A stretch of DNA of 64,000 bases from Nevskiaceae bacterium (GTDB lineage: Bacteria > Pseudomonadota > Gammaproteobacteria > Nevskiales > Nevskiaceae): assembly GCA_008012115.1 (NCBI GenBank), contig SSEB01000011.1, forward strand, positions 124,001 to 188,000, read 5' to 3'. The number at the start of each line of letters is the position of its first letter. Positions within the stretch are counted from its first letter, which is position 1. The notes beneath the pieces are model-generated. The model saw only the letters and a list, made by a program, of their open reading frames with translations. It made no database searches and had not been told where the DNA came from. Shown piece after piece: positions 11,001 to 20,802 of this stretch. Made by a program: the position numbers and the translations under genes.

Positions 11001-11334
11001 GCGCCTGTTCCAGGCCGCGCTGGGCACGCCGGGACACACGGACTACCGCCAGCTCAAGTGCGCCGGCACCGGCGTGCCGGCCGACTGCCGCAAGGCGGTG
11101 CTGGATGCGCTGGCCCTCGCGCTCAACGACCTCGGCGGCCTGTCAAACCAGGCCAACTGGGACGGCAGCCAGCTGGCCAACGCCAAGGGCAAGAGCGGCG
11201 CCAAGGTGGAGGACTACGACGCGGTGGAGCACACCAGCTTCAGCTTCATCCCGGTGCCGCCGATCCCTTGGCTCAACCGCCCGACCTTCCAGCAGGCGGT
11301 GGAAATCCAGACCGACCGCAGCGGCGCGCACTGA
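8098..11334 (+). CDS. penicillin acylase family protein (Ntn hydrolase lipoprotein)
   Basis: A 1078-residue precursor with a lipoprotein signal (lipobox LVAGC, Cys about 23) and a Gly/Ala-rich linker to about residue 80. It has the penicillin-amidase fold: RDGWGVPYITGDN and GLGFAAAQDRLW in the alpha-chain region, and TTSNWIGV with Ser480 as the expected self-cleavage site and N-terminal nucleophile of the beta chain. Related enzymes hydrolyse amides such as acyl-homoserine lactones, bile-acid conjugates or beta-lactams; the substrate here is unknown. It is longer than the usual 750-850 residues because of the linker and insertions. The ATG at 8098 follows a GGGGG stretch; a GTG at 8080 is the alternative. 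Confidence 0.9.
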   Translation: MTQFTVRAATALILTSALLVAGCSRSSTPAATAGAGGSNGGTPGTDAGAGGNTFLAIVPPGSNGNSAGGVGAPVSQVPTIQYPQNFRDQLDMYGDLSYAKPGLKADSCNPPKSITEHVKASDQACNYFKPAGITLAAADAVSTRTLTAPDGVSKVTIQRDGWGVPYITGDNRSAAEYGLGFAAAQDRLWLFDVLRRAGRGRASEFLGPSDTTYGLDLEFGPPAGYSEQELTDMVNRTVAKLGPLGPMFLNDTQMFVDGMNAFIAYLQTPQGLKEVPPEYATLALEVPPNFPPRPFTVNDIVANAVLIQSALGGGGGGEANNVNLLQTLDPSIGPNTTSLPQAACELWRDLRHANAADTPHTLDKTFATESPAVIDESCPQTLPAGVAFWDKGSFQSVVYLRHGTAVGAPLINLGALPPPLDALSRLTLSPFAPVTGAGGLVDARPPLRAQPKGTPLYASADPLGSLHRALNKYGLPMTTSNWIGVNASETKSGHPIAVMGPQTGYFNPQLLWEAAVVSKGGTPYELAARGISTVNLPYIVIGHGLDFAWSPTSAESDFTDTRVSKLCNIDGSTPSRADANGDGFPDADGYLYKGQCVKFYERTDEWTATPTPASIALGGPAQPEAVKRFVIRTHYGPVIATATVNGVPVAISTERSTFLSDVDTAAPFALLTTTGKPMTQQRFKQLFNSMTSTFNWLYVDKQDLAYIQSGLYPQRDPAQHPDLPVWGDGRYDWVADRSFDPTPYGGTQPFPPRTTPVVQGDPMDGYFEWSGYLPLSAHIQDTNPAKGYMANWNNSGAPGWWAADSNGTFGPTHRVTMLQQRLAAFKASGRKHDLGTMVEVMADTAYTDLRGFDVLPLILQLMKQGTLTADQNQVIALMQDWMDDGSAAWINQGKGLGSYRRDRDPNGKQYDHRAAVVLMDAWYPHLIDTVLPQMTAIEGKGAPLLTGRYDAPRAQGSAFQEGWFQHMRRLFQAALGTPGHTDYRQLKCAGTGVPADCRKAVLDALALALNDLGGLSNQANWDGSQLANAKGKSGAKVEDYDAVEHTSFSFIPVPPIPWLNRPTFQQAVEIQTDRSGAH

Positions 11335-11350
11335 GCTGTGGCGGCGCAGG

Positions 11351-11381
11351 AAAAGGCCGGCGCATGCCGGCCTTTTCTTTT
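11351..11381 (+). terminator. intrinsic terminator after acylase gene
   Basis: A perfect 11-bp stem AAAAGGCCGGC/GCCGGCCTTTT with a GCAT loop, then CTTTT. It is 16 bases after the acylase stop and separates it from the DUF2238 gene. Confidence 0.88.
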
Positions 11382-11430
11382 GCGGCCGTCGCGCTTAGCG
11401 TGGGCGCATGTCTGAACGCGGACTTCACGC

Positions 11431-12072
11431 ATGACGGCTGCCGCCACGCCGACCGGGCCCTGGCCCGCGCGTTTTGCGCTGGCCTTCGCAGCCGTCTGGG
11501 TGCTGCTGGCGATCCATCCCAACGATCGCCACGACTGGCTGCTGGAGAACGTGCTGGCCCTTGCTGTCAGTGGCTGGCTGCTGTGGCGCCATCGCCGCGC
11601 GCCGCTGAGCGATGCGTCGTATGCCTTGCTGTTCGTGTTCGGCGTGCTGCACGAGATCGGTGCGCACTACACCTATGCCCAGGTGCCCTACGAGCGCTGG
11701 GCGCAACTGCTTGGCGGATTTTCCATCGACGCGCTGTTCGGCTTCACCCGCAACATGTTCGACCGCCTGGTGCATTTCCTGTTCGGGCTGCTGCTGTTTC
11801 GCCCGATCCAGGAACTGCTCGACCAGGGCGGCGAGATTCATGGTCGCGCCCGCAGGTGGGTGCCGGTGGCGATCATCGCAGCGGTGTCGATGCTGTTCGA
11901 ACTGTTCGAGTGGGTCGCGGCGGAAATCTTCGGCGGTGATCTTGGCCAGGCGTATCTCGGCACGCAGGGCGATGTCTGGGACGCGCACAAGGACATGCTG
12001 CTGGCGCTGATCGGCGGCATCCTCGCGATGCTGCTCGATGGCTGGCGCGCGTGGCGCCGCCGTGTGGCCTGA
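11431..12072 (+). CDS. DUF2238 (YjdF-type) membrane protein
   Basis: A 213-residue integral membrane protein with about five to six hydrophobic segments (residues about 14-29, 43-55, 65-80, 112-127, 148-165 and 188-205). Motifs include FVFGVLHEIGAHYTYAQVPY and FELFEWVAAE, typical of the DUF2238/YjdF family, whose role is unknown. The gene stands alone on the plus strand between the acylase terminator and the convergent DUF190-crcB operon, with an 8-base gap to the DUF190 stop. Confidence 0.85.
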   Translation: MTAAATPTGPWPARFALAFAAVWVLLAIHPNDRHDWLLENVLALAVSGWLLWRHRRAPLSDASYALLFVFGVLHEIGAHYTYAQVPYERWAQLLGGFSIDALFGFTRNMFDRLVHFLFGLLLFRPIQELLDQGGEIHGRARRWVPVAIIAAVSMLFELFEWVAAEIFGGDLGQAYLGTQGDVWDAHKDMLLALIGGILAMLLDGWRAWRRRVA

Positions 12073-12080
12073 GCGCCGGC

Positions 12081-12395
12081 TTACTCGCCCAGCACGCCGA
12101 ACTCCACCGGCGATTTCACGTAGAACAGGCGCACCTGCTCCAGGCGCAGCCTGGCGAACAGCTGCTCGGCCTGATCGGTGGTGACCACCATCACCACCTC
12201 CAGCGGCTGATCCGTCAGCTCGAAGAAATGCGCGGAATGAATGCGGCCGGTCCTGCCGAAACCTTCGGCGGCGGGCATCAGTGTGGCGCCGCGCAGGTGC
12301 AGGTCCCTGGCCAGTTGCACCAGCCACTCGGCCAGCGGCTTGCCATGATGCCGGCGATCCTGCTGCGTGAAAAACGTGATCTGGTATCCGTCCAT
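12081..12395 (-). CDS. DUF190 family protein
   Basis: A 104-residue protein with the DUF190 pattern: an N-terminal beta strand with ITFFTQQDRRHHGKPLAEWL, then GATLMPAAEGFGRTGRIHSA and the EVVMVVTTDQAEQLF end. DUF190 genes often sit beside crcB. It follows crcB by 11 bases in the same operon, downstream of a fluoride riboswitch, so a role in fluoride resistance or channel regulation is inferred. The ATG at 12395 is the only sensible start; upstream in-frame sequence is antisense to crcB. Confidence 0.85.
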   Translation of the reverse strand: MDGYQITFFTQQDRRHHGKPLAEWLVQLARDLHLRGATLMPAAEGFGRTGRIHSAHFFELTDQPLEVVMVVTTDQAEQLFARLRLEQVRLFYVKSPVEFGVLGE

Positions 12396-12406
12396 GCGGG
12401 TCTCCG

Positions 12407-12790
12407 TTACCTGAGCAGCAGGCGCATCGAGGCCATGCCCGCCAGCGTCATCGCTAGCGAGCCGCCGACGTGCAGGGTGATGGCGCCGGCCATGGCGCCC
12501 CAGCGCTCGGCCTGCAGCAGCGAGGTCAGCTCGGCGCAGAAGGTCGAGAAGGTCGTCAGTCCGCCGCAGAAGCCGGTGATGATCAGCAGGCGCCACTCGG
12601 GCGCAAGGCCTGGGGTCGCTGCGAAATAGCCGATGGCCGCGCCGATGACATAGCCGCCGGTGAAATTGGCGATCAGGGTGCCCGGCGGAATGGCCGGAAA
12701 CAGCGCATTGAACGCCACGCCCAGAATCCAGCGGAGCCAGCAACCCAAGGCGCCGCCGACGGCGACGGCAAGAAAACCCCACGAAGTCAT
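12407..12790 (-). CDS. crcB: fluoride ion channel CrcB/Fluc
   Basis: A 127-residue protein with four membrane segments, the standard size of a Fluc subunit that works as a dual-topology dimer to export fluoride. Signature stretches are [10 protein letters not shown] near the N-terminus, the pore asparagine in [11 protein letters not shown] and the polar track [18 protein letters not shown] ribosome binding site precedes the ATG by 7 bases. The fluoride riboswitch aptamer about 75 bases upstream directly supports the function. It is followed by the DUF190 gene. Confidence 0.96.
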   Translation of the reverse strand: MTSWGFLAVAVGGALGCWLRWILGVAFNALFPAIPPGTLIANFTGGYVIGAAIGYFAATPGLAPEWRLLIITGFCGGLTTFSTFCAELTSLLQAERWGAMAGAITLHVGGSLAMTLAGMASMRLLLR

Positions 12791-12864
12791 CTCATGCTCC
12801 CAGTCGTTGGTGTCGGGAAGCTGAGCGGGAGTTGGGACACAACCTACCGCCCGGCGACCCAGGA

Positions 12865-12920
12865 TCGGTAGGCATCATCAGCCCCGAGGGGGCGGTTCGA
12901 GGAGGATGCCATCTCCTGTG
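12865..12920 (-). promoter_or_regulatory. fluoride riboswitch (crcB motif)
   Basis: Read on the minus strand it gives GGAGATGGCATCCTCC, then AACCGCC, then GCTGATGATGCCTAC. These are the conserved blocks of the crcB/fluoride aptamer (GGNGAUGG, the pseudoknot partner strand and the GCUGAUGAUGCCU end). It lies about 75 bases before the crcB ATG and starts close to the predicted transcription start. The expression platform is not obvious; no T-run terminator precedes crcB, so control may act on translation. Confidence 0.95.
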
Positions 12921-12925
12921 ACGGC

Positions 12926-12953
12926 ACTATACCGTAGATCGAACGGCGTCAGC
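12926..12953 (-). promoter_or_regulatory. predicted sigma-70 promoter for crcB operon
   Basis: On the minus strand GCTGAC, a 16-base spacer and TATAGT, placing the transcription start at about 12919, right at the 5' edge of the fluoride aptamer. The match and its position support it; no experimental evidence. Confidence 0.6.
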
Positions 12954-13008
12954 GCCAGCGCCGATCTGCCGTATCCTTGCGGCCCGGCGCACGGCAGACA
13001 GGCAGTCC

Positions 13009-13932
13009 ATGAGAATCGGCATCGACCTCGGCGGCAGCAAGATCGAAGGCATCGTGATGGGCGAGGACTCGTCCATCCTGCAGCGCGAGCGCGTGGCCAC
13101 GCCGCAGGGCGATTACGCAGGCACGCTGTCGGCGGTGGTGGATCTCATCGGGCGGCTGGAGCGCACGGCGGGCCGCGCGGGGCTGCCGGTCGGCATCGGC
13201 CATCCCGGTTCGGTGTCGCCCGCCACGGGGCTGATGCGCAACTCCAATTCGCTATGCCTCAACGGCCAGCCGTTCCAGCGCGATCTGGAAGCGCAGCTGG
13301 GACGCGCCGTGCGCATGGCCAACGATGCCAACTGCCTGGCCTTGTCGGAGGCGCGCGATGGCGCCGCAGCGGGCGCGAGTAATGTGTTCGCGGTGATTCT
13401 CGGCACCGGCGTCGGCGGTGGCATCGTCATCAACGGCGAACTGGTGGTGGGTGCCAACGGCGTCGGCGGCGAGTGGGGGCACAATCCGCTGCCGTGGCCG
13501 CGGCCGGAGTGGGACGAGGTCAGTGGCACGCACTGCTGGTGCGGCAAGCCCAGCTGCATCGAAACCTGGCTGTCCGGCGTCGGCCTGGCCGCCGATCATG
13601 CGCGGGTGACGGGCGAGCGGATCGCGGCCGAGGACGTGGTCGCGCGGGCGGAATCCGGCGACGAGAAAGCCGCCGCCACGCTGTCCCGCTACGAAGATCG
13701 CCTGTCGCGCGCGCTGGCGCATATCGTCAACGTGCTCGATCCCGAGGTCATCGTGCTCGGCGGCGGCGTGTCGCGCGTGCAGCGCCTGTACCGCTATGTG
13801 CCGGCGCTGTGGGATCAATGGATTTTTTCCGACGTGGTGCACACGCGGCTGGTGCCGGCCCGGCACGGCGACAGCAGCGGCGTGCGCGGCGCGGCCTGGC
13901 TATGGCCCTCGTCCGCCCCGGTGCAGGCCTGA
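13009..13932 (+). CDS. mak: ROK family fructokinase (Mak-like)
   Basis: A 307-residue ROK kinase. It has the ATP-binding DLGGSKIEG at the N-terminus, NDANCLALSEA, the catalytic region ILGTGVGGG and GEWGHNPLPWPRPEWDE. The zinc-type CWCGKPSCIETW cluster follows, and the C-terminus is HGDSSGVRGAAWLW. The layout matches E. coli Mak (302 residues) very closely from memory, so phosphorylation of fructose (perhaps other hexoses) is the best guess. It is monocistronic; its upstream region is shared with the divergent crcB riboswitch. An AT-island repeat starts 7 bases after the stop. Confidence 0.9.
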   Translation: MRIGIDLGGSKIEGIVMGEDSSILQRERVATPQGDYAGTLSAVVDLIGRLERTAGRAGLPVGIGHPGSVSPATGLMRNSNSLCLNGQPFQRDLEAQLGRAVRMANDANCLALSEARDGAAAGASNVFAVILGTGVGGGIVINGELVVGANGVGGEWGHNPLPWPRPEWDEVSGTHCWCGKPSCIETWLSGVGLAADHARVTGERIAAEDVVARAESGDEKAAATLSRYEDRLSRALAHIVNVLDPEVIVLGGGVSRVQRLYRYVPALWDQWIFSDVVHTRLVPARHGDSSGVRGAAWLWPSSAPVQA

Positions 13933-13939
13933 AACCGAC

Positions 13940-14049
13940 CACCCGCTGTGGCTGCTTTCCCTGGGGAGATTGTTATTATTTATTTATCATTTATTAATTT
14001 GATAAATAATATATAACAACCTGAACCGGGCTGGCGGCAAGAGCGGGTG
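13940..14049. repeat. 110-bp AT-island inverted-repeat element, copy 2
   Basis: Exactly 110 bp between CACCCGCT and AGCGGGTG; this is the most symmetric copy. The core runs from TTGTTA (31-36) to TAACAA (75-80), and its only four G/C bases are at G33, C49, G62 and C78, two perfect mirror pairs. TATTTATC (42-49) pairs with GATAAATA (62-69), and 18 of 25 core positions are mirror-complementary. It lies 7 bp after the fructokinase stop, before a plus-strand gene. Confidence 0.93.
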
Positions 14050-14232
14050 GCTGGAAAATGGCGGTTGCGACCGGCGCCGGTTTGCCGGCGGAGCCGGGAT
14101 GCGGGTAAAAAAACGTTACGCCTGAATTTTTGCGGGGCGGCGTTGGTCAAAATGATCGAGGCAGGCGTCGATAGCGATGCCTGCCTGCCGGTCTGCGCAG
14201 AGATTGCCGCGCGAAACATCGAGGTGACGCCG

Positions 14233-14658
14233 ATGGCTCGAATTCGTTTTCCTCTCATCCTCTCTTTGCTGGTCATGATGTTCGGCCTCGCGGTGTCCGG
14301 CGAGGCGCTGGCCTGGCATGGCCGCTATTACGGCCATTACTACGTCGGTCCGCGCGTGGTCGTCACCAGCGGCTGGGGCGGCGGCTACTGGGCGCACAGC
14401 TGGCACGGCGGCCGCTACGGCTGGTGGTGGGTAGTGGGGCCGGGCTGGTACTACTACGACGTCCCGGTGTACCCGTACCCGGCACCGATCGAAACCACCG
14501 TGGTGGTGCAGCAGCCGCTGACCGGCCCGGCGCCCGCGCTGTCTTGGTACTGGTGCGGCAACCCGGCGGGCTACTATCCGTATGTCACCGAGTGCCCCGG
14601 TGGCTGGACCAGCGTCCCGGCGACGCCGCCGCCACCCGCAAGCGTCCCCAAGCCCTGA
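14233..14658 (+). CDS. small secreted Trp/Tyr/Gly-rich protein
   Basis: A 141-residue protein with a clear signal peptide (residues 1-27, cut after EALA). The mature part is full of W, Y, G and H (GWGGGYWAHSWHGGRYGWWWVV), then a proline-rich segment and a YYPYVTECPGGWTSVPATPP ending. This pattern is common in small proteobacterial envelope proteins of unknown function that end near VTECPGGW. The ATG at 14233 is chosen because the signal starts there. It probably forms an operon with the glycine-zipper lipoprotein 12 bases downstream. Confidence 0.75.
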   Translation: MARIRFPLILSLLVMMFGLAVSGEALAWHGRYYGHYYVGPRVVVTSGWGGGYWAHSWHGGRYGWWWVVGPGWYYYDVPVYPYPAPIETTVVVQQPLTGPAPALSWYWCGNPAGYYPYVTECPGGWTSVPATPPPPASVPKP

Positions 14659-14670
14659 GGAGAATCCGCG

Positions 14671-15165
14671 ATGAAACGACTACACGTCAGTGGAATGCTG
14701 GCCGCACCGGTGGTGCTGATGCTGGGCGCCTGCGTGCAGATGCCGACGGGGCCCAACGTGGCCGTAATGCCGGCGCCGTACAAGCCGATTGAAGTGTTCG
14801 CCGCCGAGGATCAGACCTGCCGCCAGTTTGCGCAGGTGCAGATCGGCGGTCAGGGCTCGGCGGATAGCGCCAACGGCAAGGCGGTGGGTCATGCGGCGGC
14901 GGGTGCCGCCCTGGGTGCCGCCGCCGGCGCGCTGCTGGCCAACAACTCCAGCGGCGCGGGTGTCGGTGCCGGTGCCGGCCTGCTGTTCGGTGCGCTCGCC
15001 GGCGGCGGTTATGCCGACAACTCCAGCTACGGCCTGCAGCGCCGCTATGACCTTGCCTACGAGCAGTGCATGTACAGCAAGGGCAACCAGGTGCCGGGCT
15101 TTGCCATGGTTTCGCCGCAACTGCCGCCGCCTCCAGCCAGCGCGCCGCCGCCTGCGCGTCCCTGA
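14671..15165 (+). CDS. glycine-zipper lipoprotein
   Basis: A 164-residue lipoprotein with lipobox MLGAC (Cys about 21). A glycine-zipper region around residues 68-115 (HAAAGAALGAAAGALLANN then GVGAGAGLLFGALAGGGYAD) would form a membrane-inserting helix pair, followed by YGLQRRYDLAYEQCMYSKGN and a proline-rich tail. Such proteins (YmgG/OmpA-like glycine zipper type) are outer-membrane associated with unclear roles. It has an AGGAG site and is co-transcribed with the preceding secreted protein. Confidence 0.8.
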   Translation: MKRLHVSGMLAAPVVLMLGACVQMPTGPNVAVMPAPYKPIEVFAAEDQTCRQFAQVQIGGQGSADSANGKAVGHAAAGAALGAAAGALLANNSSGAGVGAGAGLLFGALAGGGYADNSSYGLQRRYDLAYEQCMYSKGNQVPGFAMVSPQLPPPPASAPPPARP

Positions 15166-15342
15166 TCCGGCCCGCGCGTCCGTACGCCGTTGCGTCAGCG
15201 CCGGCGGGCACCGGCCGATCCCGGGCCTGACGGGCCCGCCGATTGATCTGTGTCATTTCCAAGGGCGCGCCGCCCGCGGACACTGAACCCCTGCCAATCG
15301 GATTCGCGCGCGCTCCCGCGGGCGAAGTGCAGGGGCCTCGCC

Positions 15343-16707
15343 ATGCGTCACCAACCGCCGGAATTCGCCCAGGCCGTGCTGGATTCCCTCACCGCGCATA
15401 TCGCGGTGCTGGACGCGCAGGGCTGCATCATCGGCGTCAACGAACCCTGGCGCCGGTTCGCCGCCGACAACTGCGGCGAGAGCGCCCGCGCCTACGTCGG
15501 CGAAAACTATCTCGCCATCTGCGAGCGTGCGTTTGAAACCTCCGGCGACCCCACTATCGCAGCGGTCAGCGAGGGCTTGCGGCGCGTGCTGGACAGCCGT
15601 GCCGACCGCATCGTCATCGAATACCCCTGTCACTCGCCGGAGGCGGAGCGCTGGTTCACGCTGCGCATCACGCGCTGCGACGTCGGCGGTGCCTCGCGTG
15701 CCGTGGTCGCGCACGAGGACATCACGGCGCGCAAGAAGGCGGAGCTGGCGCAGGCGCGCGCCGAGCAGACGCTCAGGACCATCCTGGAGACCCTGCCGGT
15801 CGGCGTCTGGGTGATCGATGCGCAAGGCCGGGTGATTCATGGCAATGCCGCCGGCCAGCGGATCTGGGCTGGGGATCGCGCGCTCCAGCCGGCGGGCAAC
15901 GACGCGAATCCCGGTGACTGGGCGGGCAACGGTCAGGGCACTGCGCCGTCGCAGTGGTGTGTGGAGTCCGTGATCGCCGACGGCGAGCCGCTGATCGATC
16001 AGGAAATCCAGATCGTCTGCGGCGATGGCAGCCGCAAGTTTCTGCTCAATTCCGCCGTGCCCCTGCGGGAGCCGGGCGGCACGGCCACCGGCGTGATCGT
16101 GGTCAACCAGGACATCACCGCCCGCCATCAGGCCCAGATAGCCCTGCAGGTGGCGCAGGCGGAATCCGAGCGCATGAATCAGGCCCTGCAGCAGTCCCTG
16201 CAACGGGAGCGCGCGGCCGCGCAGACAGATGAGCTGACCGGCATCTTCAACCGGCGGCATTTCCTCGCCGTGGGACGCCGGCAGGCGGAGCTGGCGCGCC
16301 GTCACGATCAGCCACTGTCGGTGGTGATGTTCGACGTCGATCACTTCAAGTCGATCAACGATCGCTACGGCCACGACGTCGGTGACGAGGCGCTCCGTCA
16401 CGTCGCCCGCGTGGTCGGCAATGACCTGCGCTCCAGCGACGTCTTTGCGCGCTACGGCGGCGAGGAATTCATTGTGCTGCTGCCCGAGACCGACGCCCAG
16501 TCGGCCTGGACCCTGGCCGAGCGCCTGCGACAGCGGATTGCCCAAACGAGCCTGCCCGGTCAGCAAGAGCCCTTGTGCGTGACGGTCAGCGCCGGCGTCG
16601 CCGAGAACGTTGCGCCAGCGACGAGCCTGGAACAGGTGATCAAGCGGGCCGACCAGGCGCTCTATGCCGCCAAGAACGATGGGCGCAACCGCAGCGTGAT
16701 GCACTGA
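15343..16707 (+). CDS. PAS-PAS-GGDEF diguanylate cyclase
   Basis: A 454-residue sensor cyclase. Two PAS-type domains (about residues 8-130 and 150-290) each end in a DITARKKAE/DITARHQAQ-type linker, followed by a GGDEF domain from about residue 300. The active-site sequence is GGEEF and an RxxD inhibitory site (RSSD) lies five residues before it, so it should make cyclic-di-GMP with product inhibition. There are no membrane segments, so it is a cytosolic sensor. The ATG at 15343 has an AGGGG site; a start at 15250 would add 31 poorly conserved-looking residues. Confidence 0.92.
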   Translation: MRHQPPEFAQAVLDSLTAHIAVLDAQGCIIGVNEPWRRFAADNCGESARAYVGENYLAICERAFETSGDPTIAAVSEGLRRVLDSRADRIVIEYPCHSPEAERWFTLRITRCDVGGASRAVVAHEDITARKKAELAQARAEQTLRTILETLPVGVWVIDAQGRVIHGNAAGQRIWAGDRALQPAGNDANPGDWAGNGQGTAPSQWCVESVIADGEPLIDQEIQIVCGDGSRKFLLNSAVPLREPGGTATGVIVVNQDITARHQAQIALQVAQAESERMNQALQQSLQRERAAAQTDELTGIFNRRHFLAVGRRQAELARRHDQPLSVVMFDVDHFKSINDRYGHDVGDEALRHVARVVGNDLRSSDVFARYGGEEFIVLLPETDAQSAWTLAERLRQRIAQTSLPGQQEPLCVTVSAGVAENVAPATSLEQVIKRADQALYAAKNDGRNRSVMH

Positions 16708-16724
16708 CCATCCGGCGTCGCCGC

Positions 16725-17717
16725 TCAGGGGTGCGAAGTATCTGGAGATTCGCTGAGATAGGCCTTGCGGATCAGCCGGCCACATTCGACCGACTGCAGA
16801 TGGGCCTTCGGGTGCAGCGAGTGGCGGGCCACGATGCCGTAGAAGCGGCGATGGGCGTCGATCCAGGGATAGAAACCAAAGGCGCCGGGGCTGCTGTAGG
16901 CGCCGTCGCCGGCGCGCGGATCGTCCTCGACCCAGTGCGCCAGGGCGTAATGCCAGGCCTCGCCGTTGCTGACTGGCGTCAATACCGCGCTGGGACAGGC
17001 GGCGCCCGGCTGCGTGCAGACCGCCTGCGCGCCGAGCAAGGTGCCGAGGCGCAGTTGTCCGGCCAGCAGCCTGCGCAGGAAGATTGCGTAATCCGAGGCG
17101 CTGGCAATGCCGCCGCCGGCGGGTTGCGGACTGTCGTAGCGGATGTGGAGACCGAGGGTTTCGTTGATGCGGCGGGCCAGCTCGGCATTGTTCGCGGCAC
17201 CCAGGCCCATCTCGTGCACCGCGTGCTGCTGGAAGTGGCCGCCGTTGTAGAAGAAGCGATCGAGGTCGGCGGCGGTATAGGTGTCGTTGCCGCGCTCGCT
17301 GAGGCATTCGGCGACGGTTTCACGCTCGCGCCTTGCCGCGATCAAGCGCACGCAACTGCCGTAACGCAGGTCGTGGTAGCCGCTGAGCATGCGCAAGGCG
17401 CGCAAATCCGCGTCGGTGAGCGCGCCCTGGCGCTGTTCCACCACATAAGCGCCGTACCACCATTTGCTGGCCGAAGCGACCGGCATCGCGGTGTTGCGTG
17501 CCACGGTGCGCTCGTCGAGCGGCGCGCCACCGCCCGCGAGTACGCCGTCGCGGTCGCCAATCTCCCAGTAGAACGGCTGGATGGCGCGGCAGGCCGGCGC
17601 CCCCAGCGCCGCCTGCTGCGCGGCGGTGGCGTTATCGGCCGCGCCGGCCGGCACGGCGCCCAGCAGGATGGTCAGCGCCAGCATGCAGTGTCCGGCATGA
17701 GGGGCAAATCGCATCAT
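16725..17717 (-). CDS. secreted serine hydrolase (SxxK, beta-lactamase-like)
   Basis: A 330-residue protein with a signal peptide to about residue 26 and a SASK motif (Ser82-Lys85), the SxxK nucleophile pair of penicillin-binding/class C beta-lactamase-fold enzymes. The other classical motifs (YxN and KTG) are not clear; HYALAHWVED may contribute. The likely role is an exported serine hydrolase of unknown substrate. The ATG at 17717 follows AGGAG by 4 bases; an ATG at 17714 has better spacing and changes one residue. It converges with the cyclase gene (17-base gap). Confidence 0.72.
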   Translation of the reverse strand: MMRFAPHAGHCMLALTILLGAVPAGAADNATAAQQAALGAPACRAIQPFYWEIGDRDGVLAGGGAPLDERTVARNTAMPVASASKWWYGAYVVEQRQGALTDADLRALRMLSGYHDLRYGSCVRLIAARRERETVAECLSERGNDTYTAADLDRFFYNGGHFQQHAVHEMGLGAANNAELARRINETLGLHIRYDSPQPAGGGIASASDYAIFLRRLLAGQLRLGTLLGAQAVCTQPGAACPSAVLTPVSNGEAWHYALAHWVEDDPRAGDGAYSSPGAFGFYPWIDAHRRFYGIVARHSLHPKAHLQSVECGRLIRKAYLSESPDTSHP

Positions 17718-17797
17718 CGGTCTCCTGCTCGCGACATGAGAGGCTGCGTTCCGCCGCAGCATAGCCTGCGGCGACGACCGGCCGCGATCACGGCGAC

Positions 17798-20620
<2,823 letters not shown>

Positions 20621-20802
20621 GAACTCGGGTCGGAGCAACGGAAAGCGGGAGGCGGCACCGCGGGCGGACCGGTACAGCGTGAGGTCGCCGATGCTAAAAT
20701 CGCGGAGCCGACCCGGTACTATACGCAAGCCGCAAGGCAAATTCCCCAACGCCGGGTCCTGTCATCTTTGCAAGGCGCACGCCTGGAAGGCCGCACACCC
20801 CC

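Noticed and set aside
8017-11037. A 1006-residue open frame on the minus strand opposite the acylase gene
   Set aside because: Its translation is Arg/His/Ala-rich low complexity typical of the antisense of a high-GC gene; the plus strand carries the clear Ntn hydrolase.
13970-14019. TTGTTA as a -35 promoter box in the element
   Set aside because: The hexamer resembles a -35, but no consistent -10 lies 16-18 bp inward across copies, and it occurs symmetrically on both strands.
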